This document shows, piece after piece, positions 8,879 through 15,907 of a DNA stretch of 24,351 nt. The notes under the pieces are model-generated. The model was not told where the DNA came from. It searched no databases and saw only the letters and a program-made list of their open reading frames with translations. How positions within the stretch are numbered: the first letter of the stretch is position 1; each line of letters begins with the position of its first letter. Made by a program: the position numbers and the translations under genes. Source of the DNA: a virus; the IMG/VR virus record IMGVR_UViG_3300032053_007308, positions 1 to 24,351 of that record; one strand, written 5' to 3'.

Positions 8879-9211
8879 ATGATACTTTTAGGTTCATGCT
8901 TTATTGCTACGTTGCTTCTGATTTGGTTCAGAACTGATGCATGGTTAGAATATACCAAACTACTTCACTTGAACTTCCTCTCCTTTTACCGAGATTTTGA
9001 GGCAAAACAGGCACAGGATGTTACACTGACCTACATGCTTTATCTAAGGATGCACCACAACTGCTTCTTTGTCCGGCTAATCACTTGTCCTATCTGCCTC
9101 GGAGTGTGGTTTGCCATTTGTTGCGGAATCTGCACGTCACTAATCTCCATCCCCATATTCATCATCGGAGGATTGCTTCTATTTACGGGGATAGACCGAC
9201 TCTTGGGATAA
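8879..9211 (+). CDS. Small membrane protein with CPICLGVW motif
   Basis: A protein of 110 residues. Residues about 1-18 are hydrophobic (ILLGSCFIATLLLIWF), and a second long hydrophobic stretch runs from about 75 to the end (GVWFAICCGICTSLISIPIFIIGGLLLF). A CPICLGVW motif sits at the start of that stretch. The central part is polar, with FYRDFEAKQAQD. The motif recalls DUF1360-type small membrane proteins, in which a Cys-containing CP.C.G.W precedes a helix, but I cannot assign it with certainty. It begins 3 nt after the FkbM stop and lies just before another small gene. GC is higher than in the sugar genes. Role unknown. Confidence 0.6.
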   Translation: MILLGSCFIATLLLIWFRTDAWLEYTKLLHLNFLSFYRDFEAKQAQDVTLTYMLYLRMHHNCFFVRLITCPICLGVWFAICCGICTSLISIPIFIIGGLLLFTGIDRLLG

Positions 9212-9212
9212 T

Positions 9213-9506
9213 ATGAACATTCAAAACATCACCGAGTTTGCCACCTTTATAAGTGCCAATAACCTCGTTGGTAATGACTCTTCCTTGGTTCAGATTATTC
9301 AATGTCTGAATACTTACAAGGCAGCGTGTGCGTGCTGGAAAAAAGAAGACAAGATGATGATGTATGATACCTGCAACCGAGTGTATCACCATGCAGTCAA
9401 GCACGTCGTTCCGAGGTTGAAGGCACAGTTTCTAGCAGCAACCCCGGAACGACAGATTTCTTTCTACGACGACCATCACCAACTCATAGGGATAATATCC
9501 CGGTAA
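9213..9506 (+). CDS. Hypothetical small phage protein (97 aa)
   Basis: A protein of 97 residues beginning one base after the previous stop, with a GGGA-type Shine-Dalgarno sequence before ATG. Predicted helical and soluble, it carries NLVGNDSSLVQIIQCLNTYKAACACWKKEDK and several His and Cys residues but no motif I recognise. Its 3' end overlaps the 3' end of the - strand dNMP kinase gene by 23 nt, so the two transcription units meet tail to tail here. This marks the end of the + strand operon. No function assigned. Confidence 0.6.
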   Translation: MNIQNITEFATFISANNLVGNDSSLVQIIQCLNTYKAACACWKKEDKMMMYDTCNRVYHHAVKHVVPRLKAQFLAATPERQISFYDDHHQLIGIISR

Positions 9507-10158
9507 TCGCCTTGTCAAGACGGAAATACTTAGTTCGGTTCAATGCCTCAAGAACGACGCCTTGGAGATAATCATCTTCTATGGCTTCATCGACGGTCAA
9601 CTTTCGTTTGTTTTCCCATTCTACATTTTGGTCGGCAACTTCGATGACCAACGGATCCTGCAACCTCTCTTCATCGTTTGGAGCGACATCAAATACCTTA
9701 TAGCCATGACCATCACGAACTTCCTTGATACTCCACCGTTTCAGATGAATCAGTTCCCCCGCCCACTTCTCGTGTATCCAATCTGCTTCGTTACGAAATC
9801 GAACATCACTAATAAAAAAGATATGTTTATCATCCACTTCTTTATTACATGTTATACCATTCCGAATCTGTTCATCAATCTTGTCAATCCAATGCTTGCC
9901 TTGCGTCTGAGTGCGCTTGCCGCAGCCGTGGGCAACTAAGAATGGGCGAATGAGTGCTTTTTCTTCATCGTTTGATGTCCATACCCTAATACCATATTTT
10001 TCATTCAACCAACCCTCTAAATCTCGCTTAAGAGCATCTGCAAAGGACATTTTTTGAGAAGTGTAACCATTTTTTTCAAGAATTATCCTGGCAATCCCTA
10101 CGAATGTGTCTTTCCCTGATCTCGCAAACCCACCGACTCCTATTATTTTCGTTGTCAT
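9484..10158 (-). CDS. Deoxynucleoside monophosphate kinase (T4 gp1-like)
   Basis: A protein of 224 residues. The N-terminal P-loop is GVGGFARSGKDTF at about residues 7-19. Later features are SFADALKRDL, the HWIDKIDEQI region, and FFISDVRFRNEADWIHEKWAGELIHLKR, which matches the DVRFxNE motif of phage dNMP kinases. The enzyme phosphorylates dNMPs to dNDPs, feeding the phage nucleotide pool together with the ribonucleotide reductase in this window. The first 83 nt overlap the tail of the preceding gene, and the last 23 nt overlap a convergent + strand gene. Fold and role are well supported; which dNMPs it accepts is not visible. Confidence 0.82.
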   Translation of the reverse strand: MTTKIIGVGGFARSGKDTFVGIARIILEKNGYTSQKMSFADALKRDLEGWLNEKYGIRVWTSNDEEKALIRPFLVAHGCGKRTQTQGKHWIDKIDEQIRNGITCNKEVDDKHIFFISDVRFRNEADWIHEKWAGELIHLKRWSIKEVRDGHGYKVFDVAPNDEERLQDPLVIEVADQNVEWENKRKLTVDEAIEDDYLQGVVLEALNRTKYFRLDKAITGILSL

Positions 10159-10333
10159 TTACAAACCATCTCCTTATTTTGTAGAGGAATCGCCAAACCG
10201 AGGTTGCTTTTTTCAGCTCCCGAACTTCCATTGCATACGACTGCCGTTGGTGTGATACTAGCACGAGCGTATCATCATCGCCCAACTCACTTGCGGTTAG
10301 GCGTGGCAGTTCTGATAGTTTTATGTTTGGCAT
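10076..10333 (-). CDS. Small phage protein, 85 aa, unknown
   Basis: The ATG at 10333 gives MPNIKLSELPRLTASELGDDDTLVL, a start that looks like the short repeat found in phage tail-fibre and virion proteins (KLSELP...L..DD.L.L). A longer reading from 10390 would run through the neighbouring gene and is not preferred. The C-terminal third is basic and Arg/Asn-rich and overlaps the dNMP kinase start by 83 nt in another frame. That is unusually long for this genome and could mean that only the first 60 or so residues are conserved. Function unknown. Confidence 0.5.
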   Translation of the reverse strand: MPNIKLSELPRLTASELGDDDTLVLVSHQRQSYAMEVRELKKATSVWRFLYKIRRWFVNDNENNRSRWVCEIRERHIRRDCQDNS

Positions 10334-10334
10334 A

Positions 10335-10538
10335 TTACCCCAAGTTGTCAATAAATTTCTTGAACGGAGCGTTCCATTGCTCTGGACCATAGAACTGATA
10401 CTTACGCAATAATTCGAGGTCTTTCATCAGTTCTTGAAGTGCAAGTGACACGTCAATCCGTTTGACGTAGGTTTGTCTATCTGCTTCGGTCTGGTTCTTG
10501 AGTTTAAGATACTCTTCTTCGGTCAATATGACTTGCAT
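10335..10538 (-). CDS. Small helical protein, 67 aa, unknown
   Basis: Starts MQVILTEEEYLKLKNQTEADR with a good Shine-Dalgarno sequence (AAGGAAG) before the ATG. It is predicted to be helical, charged and soluble, with QELMKDLELLRKYQFYGPEQWNAPFKKFID in the second half. It sits in a run of tightly overlapping small genes: its start overlaps the preceding gene's end by 35 nt, and its stop comes one base before the next start. No domain recognised. It is likely real because of the ribosome binding site and the packing. Confidence 0.6.
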   Translation of the reverse strand: MQVILTEEEYLKLKNQTEADRQTYVKRIDVSLALQELMKDLELLRKYQFYGPEQWNAPFKKFIDNLG

Positions 10539-10692
10539 GTGCTTCCTTAAGTGCTGCCCTTGCGTTTACCATAGCAACCATTCTAACGGCTTTGGCATCG
10601 GCAAGCATTCTTTCAAATTGTTTTGGAGTAAGTCCCGAACTTGGGATTGATGGCGCAGGGCAGTCTAATGCCTGCATTTGTTGTAGAGTCAT
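10504..10692 (-). CDS. Small protein, 62 aa, unknown
   Basis: I chose the ATG at 10692 (MTLQQMQALDCPAPSIPSSG), which follows the preceding stop by one base. Longer starts at 10719 (ATG) and 10728 (GTG) are possible but would overlap the previous gene by 26-35 nt. The sequence LTPKQFERMLADAKAVRMVAMVNARAALKEAHAS is helical and Ala/Arg-rich. It resembles the next gene upstream (ALRNAKEALRKACES), so the two may be related small helical proteins. No function assigned. Confidence 0.5.
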   Translation of the reverse strand: MTLQQMQALDCPAPSIPSSGLTPKQFERMLADAKAVRMVAMVNARAALKEAHASHIDRRRVS

Positions 10693-10693
10693 A

Positions 10694-10873
10694 TCAATAT
10701 GGTTCCACAATCCATCCATTACTTTCACATGCTTTTCTCAATGCTTCCTTTGCATTACGAAGAGCAGTCTCTTTGGTGACTCCTAAACGAAGGAGGATTT
10801 CATCTTCCGTTACCCGAAGTCTTCGGCGCAATAGTTCTATTCTCAATTCTTCGTCTATAGCTGGATTACTCAT
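10694..10873 (-). CDS. Small HTH-like protein, 59 aa, unknown
   Basis: The ATG at 10873 has a GAGGAG Shine-Dalgarno sequence at good spacing and overlaps the clamp-loader gene's stop by 8 nt. The product MSNPAIDEELRIELLRRRLRVTEDEILLRLGVTKETALRNAKEALRKA... is helical. The segment VTEDEILLRLGVTKETALRNAKEAL has the look of a helix-turn-helix, which is suggestive only. A longer reading from 10939 would lie inside the clamp-loader gene and lacks support. Function unknown. Confidence 0.55.
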   Translation of the reverse strand: MSNPAIDEELRIELLRRRLRVTEDEILLRLGVTKETALRNAKEALRKACESNGWIVEPY

Positions 10874-11390
10874 CTTTTTTCTCCTCAAACAGTTCTTCCA
10901 CTTCTTTATCATCAAGACCGAATGCTTTACAAATTGCAACTAACTCTCCCCGTCCATTTTCATCACGAAGAAGTAAATTCACATAATCATTCGCCTGATA
11001 CTTGGAGATTTGGAATCGTTTGGAAACATATCCAAGTAGAACCTTGTTGTGCTTCATCACCCGGGATTTAACCCATGGATAGAAGCGATTACTCTTGGGC
11101 ACAAGGGCAATCAAAAGTTGATAAAACTGCGGTGAGGGAATCTTGTCAAAGATTTGATACAATTGGGCGATGTCTTCCACCAGACTATCATCCATTGCCA
11201 AGGCACGGAGAATCATAAAGTGATTGAAGGTCTTCTGGTCGAAATCAGGCAGATTGACGTAATAATTCGGATCTTGGACTTGCCGAATATGCTTTACATG
11301 GTCAAAAAGAGAACGCTTCTTCGGACCCTCATTGGGTTCGGCGGATGAAGTTTTCTTTCTTGAACTCTTTTTTATTGGAATGGAACTCAT
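10866..11390 (-). CDS. Clamp-loader small subunit, T4 gp62-like
   Basis: A protein of 174 residues from the ATG at 11390; a start at 11408 adding six residues is also possible and neither has a strong ribosome site. In T4, gp62 combines with gp44 to load the gp45 sliding clamp. The visible match is the segment QKTFNHFMILRALAMDDSLVEDIAQLYQIF, followed by FYQLLIALVPKSNRFYPWVKSR (compare the FNYLMAAVPRGKRYGKWAK of T4 gp62). The later segment reads VLLGYVSKRFQISKYQANDYVNLL (T4: LLAKRYQVNTNDAINY). The N-terminal about 30 residues are basic and low complexity, and the C-terminus is acidic (DDKEVEELFEEKKDE). gp44 and gp45 partners are not in this window. Assignment rests on remembered motif resemblance. 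Confidence 0.72.
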   Translation of the reverse strand: MSSIPIKKSSRKKTSSAEPNEGPKKRSLFDHVKHIRQVQDPNYYVNLPDFDQKTFNHFMILRALAMDDSLVEDIAQLYQIFDKIPSPQFYQLLIALVPKSNRFYPWVKSRVMKHNKVLLGYVSKRFQISKYQANDYVNLLLRDENGRGELVAICKAFGLDDKEVEELFEEKKDE

Positions 11391-11565
11391 TGCGTAATTT
11401 CTTGGCATCAGACATCAAGATATCTTGATTATCCCGTAGGGTTTGCATACCCATACCAAAGTCATTTAGATTTTTTGTAAAAGCGTCAACTCTTTTATTT
11501 AAATAGTAAAACAGAACTCCAAGTCCCACTATAAGAAAGTATGTAACGATTAAAAATACAATCAT
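11329..11565 (-). CDS. Small membrane-anchored coiled-coil protein, 78 aa
   Basis: Residues 2-22 (IVFLIVTYFLIVGLGVLFYYL) form one strong transmembrane segment. A polar helical region with probable coiled coil follows (KRVDAFTKNLNDF...LRDNQDILMSDAKKLRNEFHSNKKEF). It would insert in the host inner membrane with the C-terminus probably in the cytoplasm. The start overlaps the preceding 49-residue ORF by ATGA, which supports both. The 3' end overlaps the clamp-loader start by 62-80 nt. Function unknown; a spanin or holin role is not supported. Confidence 0.55.
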   Translation of the reverse strand: MIVFLIVTYFLIVGLGVLFYYLNKRVDAFTKNLNDFGMGMQTLRDNQDILMSDAKKLRNEFHSNKKEFKKENFIRRTQ

Positions 11566-11711
11566 TGGTAATCCGATGGATTGGTGGACTGAGTTTTTAC
11601 TGGACGGACATCTTTGTGTTTATTCTTCTTCCAAGGCTGGTTATCCTTGGTGAAGACCCTGCCTTTCACTTTTGGGAAGTATGACTGATTTTTCTTATAA
11701 GTTTTACCCAT
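11562..11711 (-). CDS. Small basic protein, 49 aa
   Basis: The ATG at 11711 opens a 49-codon frame starting MGKTYKKNQSYFPKVKGRVF and ending with NPSDYQ. It is rich in Lys and Gln, with little hydrophobic content, so a nucleic-acid-binding or RNA-associated role is conceivable but not shown. Its stop overlaps the next gene's start as ATGA, the same junction used by other genes here. That junction is the main support for it being real. It is the first - strand gene after the divergent gap at 11712-11853. Confidence 0.5.
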   Translation of the reverse strand: MGKTYKKNQSYFPKVKGRVFTKDNQPWKKNKHKDVRPVKTQSTNPSDYQ

Positions 11712-11853
11712 ATACAATCTTTAGTTCTGCTGACCTTTCATTTGCGTGATAATACCACATATCAAGTCATTGTTCAAGTTATTTTAATACTATTTATGAT
11801 ATGATTATAACAATGGAAAAATCTATTCAATACTTGAAGGAAATCCTTTTAAT
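11712..11853. promoter_or_regulatory. Divergent intergenic region, possible promoter
   Basis: A 142-nt AT-rich gap between a - strand gene and a + strand gene must start at least one transcript. On the + strand, TTGTTC (11770-11775) and TATGAT (11795-11800) resemble -35 and -10 boxes but with a long 19-nt spacer. GAAGGAAA about 12 nt before the 11854 ATG could serve as ribosome binding site. No clear - strand promoter is visible. A short open frame from 11813 (about 19 codons) overlaps the gap and is probably chance. Confidence 0.3.
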
Positions 11854-12156
11854 ATGCTCTCTAAAAACATAATAAATACTGATAAAAAATCGAATATTAT
11901 CGGAAACGTATTTCATATATTTTATCCTGATCTCAATACTTCCATCCTTTTTGACAAGGAACTCACCATTCCGATTATATGGGGTTCAAAAAATGTAGTC
12001 ATGACGTGGGTAAAGAAGCTGGATGAACTAATGAACACCAAACCAACTACGAAGGTACAAATCTATTCCTACATCCTGAGTCCTGACGGATACCGCCGCA
12101 TTGACACTTACAACGGTCCTATAGAAACCATCGGAAAATACATCAAAAGATATTAA
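11854..12156 (+). CDS. Hypothetical protein, 100 aa, lone + strand gene
   Basis: A 100-residue protein, MLSKNIINTDKKSNIIGNVF..., the only supported + strand gene between 9.5 kb and the right end. Segments such as VFHIFYPDLNTSILFDKELTIPIIWGSKNVVMTWVKKLDELM and TKVQIYSYILSPDGYRRIDTYNGPIETIGKYI look like a compact mixed alpha/beta domain. I do not recognise it. It is divergent from the 11711 gene and converges with the 12350 gene, with a 4-nt overlap at the 3' ends. Its reversed orientation suggests separate timing of expression or recent insertion. Confidence 0.6.
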   Translation: MLSKNIINTDKKSNIIGNVFHIFYPDLNTSILFDKELTIPIIWGSKNVVMTWVKKLDELMNTKPTTKVQIYSYILSPDGYRRIDTYNGPIETIGKYIKRY

Positions 12157-12350
12157 GCAAGCAAGACATCAAATGATACGATGTCAAACATATTAGAGTC
12201 ATAATCGCTCATGTCAAATTCAAGTTCCACTATCTCTCGATCTATGCTGACATGAATCAATCGGTTGGTCTTGAAATTGAAAATGCCGTATATTCGGTAT
12301 CGCTTGGGTTTGAGTTTGCCTAGCTGAATATTTTTGATATTTTTACTCAT
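12153..12350 (-). CDS. Small protein, 65 aa, with structured leader
   Basis: The ATG at 12350 (MSKNIKNIQLGKLKPKRYRIYGIFNF...) has GGAG six bases upstream. A TTG at 12356 adds two residues and is less likely. The product looks like a small beta-rich domain (KRYRIYGIFNFKTNRLIHVSIDREIVELEFDMSDYD). No family recognised. A perfect 15-bp inverted repeat links its leader to codons about 18-23 and covers the ribosome site, and an 8-codon leader ORF ends on its start codon. Together these suggest control at translation. It converges with the lone + strand gene, overlapping by 4 nt. Confidence 0.6.
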   Translation of the reverse strand: MSKNIKNIQLGKLKPKRYRIYGIFNFKTNRLIHVSIDREIVELEFDMSDYDSNMFDIVSFDVLLA

Positions 12351-12373
12351 AGACAACTCCGAATATACGGCAT
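12283..12373 (-). promoter_or_regulatory. Inverted repeat and 8-codon leader ORF over a start site
   Basis: The 15-mer ATGCCGTATATTCGG at 12283-12297 (+ strand) is the exact reverse complement of 12359-12373. In the - strand transcript, the leader copy (12373-12359) could pair with the copy inside the gene (12297-12283), closing a 61-nt loop that holds the ATG at 12350. The last two stem bases are the GG of the Shine-Dalgarno GGAG, so the fold would hide it. The leader copy itself starts with ATG and reads MPYIRSCL, ending in a TGA that overlaps the gene start (ATGA). It begins 8 nt after the previous gene's stop. Confidence 0.5.
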
Positions 12374-12380
12374 CTAGTTG

Positions 12381-12770
12381 TTAGTCAATATGGGACTGAG
12401 GGTGCCCGAGCGGAGATACATTAATTTTGAGACCTGATGGGTCAGAAATAATGCGAGGTTCGATTATGGATACCACATTTACCATCTTGTAGGCATTGTC
12501 AACGAGGTTAATCTTATTTTGCCTTGCCTTGTTGAGAATAATCTGAGTGACGGGGACCATAGAAAACACTTTTGGAGGGCGACCCGTTCCGCCGGGGAGA
12601 CATCCAATTTCAACAATCAATCCATCGTTAATTGCATTCGTCAAACGAACTCGTAACGTGATGTTGATAAAAGTGGGGTTGAGAAGATGTAATTCTTCGA
12701 TTGTAAAATATGACGTGGTTGGCCATACTATAGATTGATCGGTTTTATTCTTACGTGTGTTTTGTTTCAT
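12381..12770 (-). CDS. Winged-helix-like protein, 129 aa, possible transcription regulator
   Basis: Residues about 20-75 read as a winged helix. YFTIEELHLLNPTFINITLRVRLTNAI is the helix-turn-helix part. DGLIVEIGCLPGGTGRPPKVFSMVPV follows like the beta wing, with its basic GGTGRPPK turn. The N-terminus is basic (MKQNTRKNKTDQ). The C-terminal half (NKINLVDNAYKMVNVVSIIEPRI...NVSPLGHPQSHID) is not recognised. It stands alone, separated by 69 nt from the VWA gene and followed closely by a small gene with a structured leader. DNA binding is inferred from form only. Confidence 0.55.
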   Translation of the reverse strand: MKQNTRKNKTDQSIVWPTTSYFTIEELHLLNPTFINITLRVRLTNAINDGLIVEIGCLPGGTGRPPKVFSMVPVTQIILNKARQNKINLVDNAYKMVNVVSIIEPRIISDPSGLKINVSPLGHPQSHID

Positions 12771-12789
12771 AAATTAACTAATATATTGT

Positions 12790-12818
12790 TGATACACCTT
12801 ATGGTGAATAAGGCATCA
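12790..12818 (-). promoter_or_regulatory. Hairpin between VWA gene and winged-helix gene
   Basis: The arms CCTTAT (12797-12802) and ATAAGG (12808-12813), with outer TGAT and ATCA, can form an interrupted stem around GGTGA. An overlapping palindrome CACCTTATGGTG is also present at 12795-12806. The site lies 22 nt after the VWA stop and 20 nt before the winged-helix start. It lacks a T-run, so it is a weak terminator candidate; an operator or mRNA-end structure is equally possible. Confidence 0.3.
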
Positions 12819-12839
12819 TACCCCAGAATGTATAAAATG

Positions 12840-15131
12840 TCAAGACCTTTTTTCATTTGCCCTTGATAAAAATAATTCGTTCATCGTGCGAGCTAAATCT
12901 ACGATTGAATTAACGTCTAAAAATTTTGCATTCTTTCCATACATTTTACGGAAATTCTTGCGAAGCGGACTTTTTTCAATTTCTACCAATCTTTCTTTTT
13001 CTTCCGCCAGTTCTTTGGGAGTCATTTCTTCAATTTTCTTCCGTTTTACACCACATCGGTCCTCTTCAATGAAATAACTCAACACTTCCACGCCATGGCG
13101 ACGAATCTTATCCACCTGTGCTTTGGTATGGGTTGCCCCTACATCGTCCGTATAGTACAACGTCATGCCTGTGGCGGGCACTTTAAGATAGTAGCACGGC
13201 TCGCCATCCGAAAGGTTGAGAAAATATCGTTCCTCTTCATCAGGAGTAATACCATCAAACAGATTCATGATTGCGCTGAACGCCAGACCCTCGGGCGTCA
13301 AACCATTAGGACTTAAATAGGGAAACAGCGAGCGAACTTTCGTGAATTTATCATGTTTTGAGTCATAAGCGAGAATGATGTATGGAAGTACCGTATCCGC
13401 CGATACTTGGGTTGAACGAAAAGATACAGTAACGTGAACATTATCAATCATTGATGCTGCTTTGCAGATAGCAACGACGGCAGTCATGGTTCGCAACCAC
13501 TTATTCCCATTCATTGACCCGCTGGCATCAACCGTGATATGCAACGTCGCATCGTGATGTTCGTCAACCTTGAGTTTATAGAATAAATCCTCGGCATCAA
13601 ATGCTGCTTCATGAATCTGTCGCTTGTTTATCTTGCCCCACTTCTTGCGAACGATCTTAATTGGATTGACTTCAGAACGGATTTGCAGTTTGCGCCCCAA
13701 CTTCGTGCCGAGCAGAATACCCTTCTTGACTGCATCAGCAACGTCTTTAGGAGGTTCTGGGGTTTCTTTGCCCAACTTCATTACGCCCGATAGCGGAAAC
13801 ACGTCTTCGCCCGAAAGAATGAGTTCTTTAGTCATCTTTTGGACAACGATGCAATCCACTTTAAGATTCTTATCGTCGCCCGCTTGCAATTTAGGCATTT
13901 CCACTTGCACCAAAATAATACTGTGCTTTTCCACCAATTCAAGTAGTGCCTTCTGCTGCTCCGTCACTTTTTCTTTGGGCAGCTCACCAGCCATAAATTT
14001 GCGCTGAGATTCAACGATATTTTTGATTTGCTTCTGAAGCTCTTTCCCAATATCACCACTCATACTGATACGATTGACCGCATCATGGTTCTCTTTTAAA
14101 TTTTCGGGGGTTGGATCACGCTCATTCAGAATATCTGAAATCTCATTGACCATTTTCTTGCCGACATCAACCTCTTCGGAATCTTTACCTGCGTCCTTAC
14201 CCTTCCCCGGTCCACCATCACCTTCACTTGGTTGAGGGTCGTCATAACTATTCGTGGTCTGTTGGTTTTCACCAAAATCAAAATACTCACTTGGGTCGGC
14301 AAGTTTCTGTTTGCTCTGACTCTTTGTTGGTTGACCTTGTTGTAGTGGAAGTGGTTTGTCTAGGCAATCCAAGACGATTTCCACAACTTTGAATGCGGTC
14401 TTTACTCGGTCCTTGGTTCTTTCTAATCGGTCAATATGGGAAATGTCAATGGCCCGGGCAATATCATCCAACCGTGGTAGTGCCATGAGGTCAGTATTCA
14501 GATTGGTGAAGTTGGTAATACGAAAATTGTAGGAATCCAGACTAGGATACCTATGGACATCACTCAAAAGTAATTCGTCCACTCCAGCACAGTTCCAAAA
14601 TTTCTCATAGAGAGCAACATAATAACCCCGATATCCCGGTGCCTCATTAAAGACGTAGTTATCAATGAATCGGTCTTCAATGACATTCCACATATTGTGA
14701 ATAAACTTCTCCAACGATGCCCGTCTAATATTCTTATTGTCGGAGAGTTTGAGGATCTTAGACGGGATATTTGCCCATGCGCTTTTAACTACACTAAAAT
14801 CTGTCTTAAGTGTATGGGCACCTTCATGGAGTGCTTGTCCAACAGCAACGTCAAAATCTTGCATGGTGTTGATTTGGGCAGAGAGGTAAATGACCTTGCC
14901 GCCAAAATTCACATTGGCATCGGCATCATTGAAATAGACAGGGATGTTCTTGCGAGTCAGAATGCGGACGAAGTTAGAAACCGCTTTGCGAATAGAAGAC
15001 AGGCGAACCATGTCAATATTGAACACAAGGGTTTCGTTCGAGGAATTCCCTTGGTCTAGGAAATTGACATACTTATCAGAATCCAGCCAGAAGTCAACTT
15101 CGGCGGGAGATATGATTTTACCTCGGTTCAT
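12840..15131 (-). CDS. CobT-like protein: HExxH metallopeptidase-like domain plus VWA domain
   Basis: A protein of 763 residues. The N-terminal domain carries ALHEGAHTLKTDF with HExxH at about 102-106, followed by VIEDRFID at about 150-157, an arrangement like the EDARIE motif of CobT-type proteins. A polar, Gly/Asp/Glu-rich linker spans about 265-345. The C-terminal VWA domain has a MIDAS DASGSM at about 535-540 and LNLSDGEPCY further on. It starts within TAATG of the MoxR gene's stop, so the two are coupled, as in MoxR/VWA and CobS/CobT pairs. Such pairs act as ATP-driven remodelling or metal-insertion machines. Phage versions are often labelled cobaltochelatase, but no CobN is present, so that function is unproven. 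Confidence 0.78.
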   Translation of the reverse strand: MNRGKIISPAEVDFWLDSDKYVNFLDQGNSSNETLVFNIDMVRLSSIRKAVSNFVRILTRKNIPVYFNDADANVNFGGKVIYLSAQINTMQDFDVAVGQALHEGAHTLKTDFSVVKSAWANIPSKILKLSDNKNIRRASLEKFIHNMWNVIEDRFIDNYVFNEAPGYRGYYVALYEKFWNCAGVDELLLSDVHRYPSLDSYNFRITNFTNLNTDLMALPRLDDIARAIDISHIDRLERTKDRVKTAFKVVEIVLDCLDKPLPLQQGQPTKSQSKQKLADPSEYFDFGENQQTTNSYDDPQPSEGDGGPGKGKDAGKDSEEVDVGKKMVNEISDILNERDPTPENLKENHDAVNRISMSGDIGKELQKQIKNIVESQRKFMAGELPKEKVTEQQKALLELVEKHSIILVQVEMPKLQAGDDKNLKVDCIVVQKMTKELILSGEDVFPLSGVMKLGKETPEPPKDVADAVKKGILLGTKLGRKLQIRSEVNPIKIVRKKWGKINKRQIHEAAFDAEDLFYKLKVDEHHDATLHITVDASGSMNGNKWLRTMTAVVAICKAASMIDNVHVTVSFRSTQVSADTVLPYIILAYDSKHDKFTKVRSLFPYLSPNGLTPEGLAFSAIMNLFDGITPDEEERYFLNLSDGEPCYYLKVPATGMTLYYTDDVGATHTKAQVDKIRRHGVEVLSYFIEEDRCGVKRKKIEEMTPKELAEEKERLVEIEKSPLRKNFRKMYGKNAKFLDVNSIVDLARTMNELFLSRANEKRS

Positions 15132-15907
15132 TAAAAGTCTTCAACTCGCTTACCGGCGAGGGGGTCATTGATGGGACTCTTGACATCCTTTGGGAAATAC
15201 TTCTGGAGGATGGACTTTACAAAGGCACGTTCACTGTCCGCACCACCATCATCGGGATATTCGGGATAGATTGCTGCCTCGGCAATTTCTTCAAGGGCAA
15301 ATCCATCCATGACAAGTTCCGCCATTTCAACCATGTTGGCGGGAGAGATGAAAGTTGTAATGGGAGCATCTTCAATCTTGCATTGGGCAATCAAGTCATC
15401 CGAAATCTTGGTGATGACCTTCATCAACTTTTCTTCCTCGTCAGTTCGCCCATGGAACAGGATGCCGAACAGCTTTTGGAGTTCCCTACCCGTCAGCGGG
15501 GTCATTTCCAACTTGATGGGGAATCGGCGAGACAACGCTTTATCAAGCACTTTTGTCGCAGTATATTCATTTCCTATGTTTGCTGTAGCAATAAAACAAA
15601 CACTCTCATCCACTCTCACAACGGGAGAATTTTCGTGCTCGTCGAGACGTAAACAACGCTGCGTAGGATCTAAAACAGGAAACAAAATATTCCAAAAATC
15701 ATGCCCACCACGAGTCAACTCATCTAACAAAATAACAGCGTTTTTTGTTTGAATTGCTTCTACGAACGGTGATTTATGAAACAATGTTCCAGTGTCTTTT
15801 TTATAGGTTGTGTTTCCAATCAGTGTTGCCCGAGCATCTTGACCCCCACCACAGTTAAAAACGTGAAATGGATGGGTGTATTCTTTGTATTTTACTTTAT
15901 AATTCAT
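15131..15907 (-). CDS. MoxR/CobS-like AAA+ ATPase, C-terminal part of a split gene
   Basis: A 258-residue frame holding everything of the AAA+ module after Walker A. It has PFHVFNCGGGQDARATLIGNT, Walker B AVILLDELTR (about 57-66), FIATANIGNEY (sensor 1, about 105-113) and ALSRRFPIKLEMTPL (arginine finger region, about 124-138). A helical lid and C-terminal tail finish it. The first about 12 residues (MNYKVKYKEYTH) do not look like AAA+ sequence. The ATG at 15907 overlaps the GIY-YIG gene's stop (ATGA), and the stop touches the VWA start. The Walker A half lies at 16693-16971, and AKSFSVEH joined to PFHVFN would restore a normal AAA+ core. Whether RNA splicing or two-chain assembly does this is not settled. 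Confidence 0.8.
   Translation of the reverse strand: MNYKVKYKEYTHPFHVFNCGGGQDARATLIGNTTYKKDTGTLFHKSPFVEAIQTKNAVILLDELTRGGHDFWNILFPVLDPTQRCLRLDEHENSPVVRVDESVCFIATANIGNEYTATKVLDKALSRRFPIKLEMTPLTGRELQKLFGILFHGRTDEEEKLMKVITKISDDLIAQCKIEDAPITTFISPANMVEMAELVMDGFALEEIAEAAIYPEYPDDGGADSERAFVKSILQKYFPKDVKSPINDPLAGKRVEDF

Noticed and set aside
8879-9211. Holin, from its small size and hydrophobic ends
   Set aside because: No lysin or spanin is nearby, and the CPICLGVW motif fits another type of membrane protein better.
10204-10392. + strand ORF opposite the small - strand genes
   Set aside because: It has no ribosome site or recognisable sequence and lies opposite better supported, interlocked - strand genes. 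It is a shadow, like the + strand frames opposite the VWA, MoxR and nrdJ genes.
11813-11872. 19-codon frame MEKSIQYLKEIL... before the lone + strand gene
   Set aside because: Too short, no clear ribosome site, and it overlaps the next start out of frame with no coupling signal.
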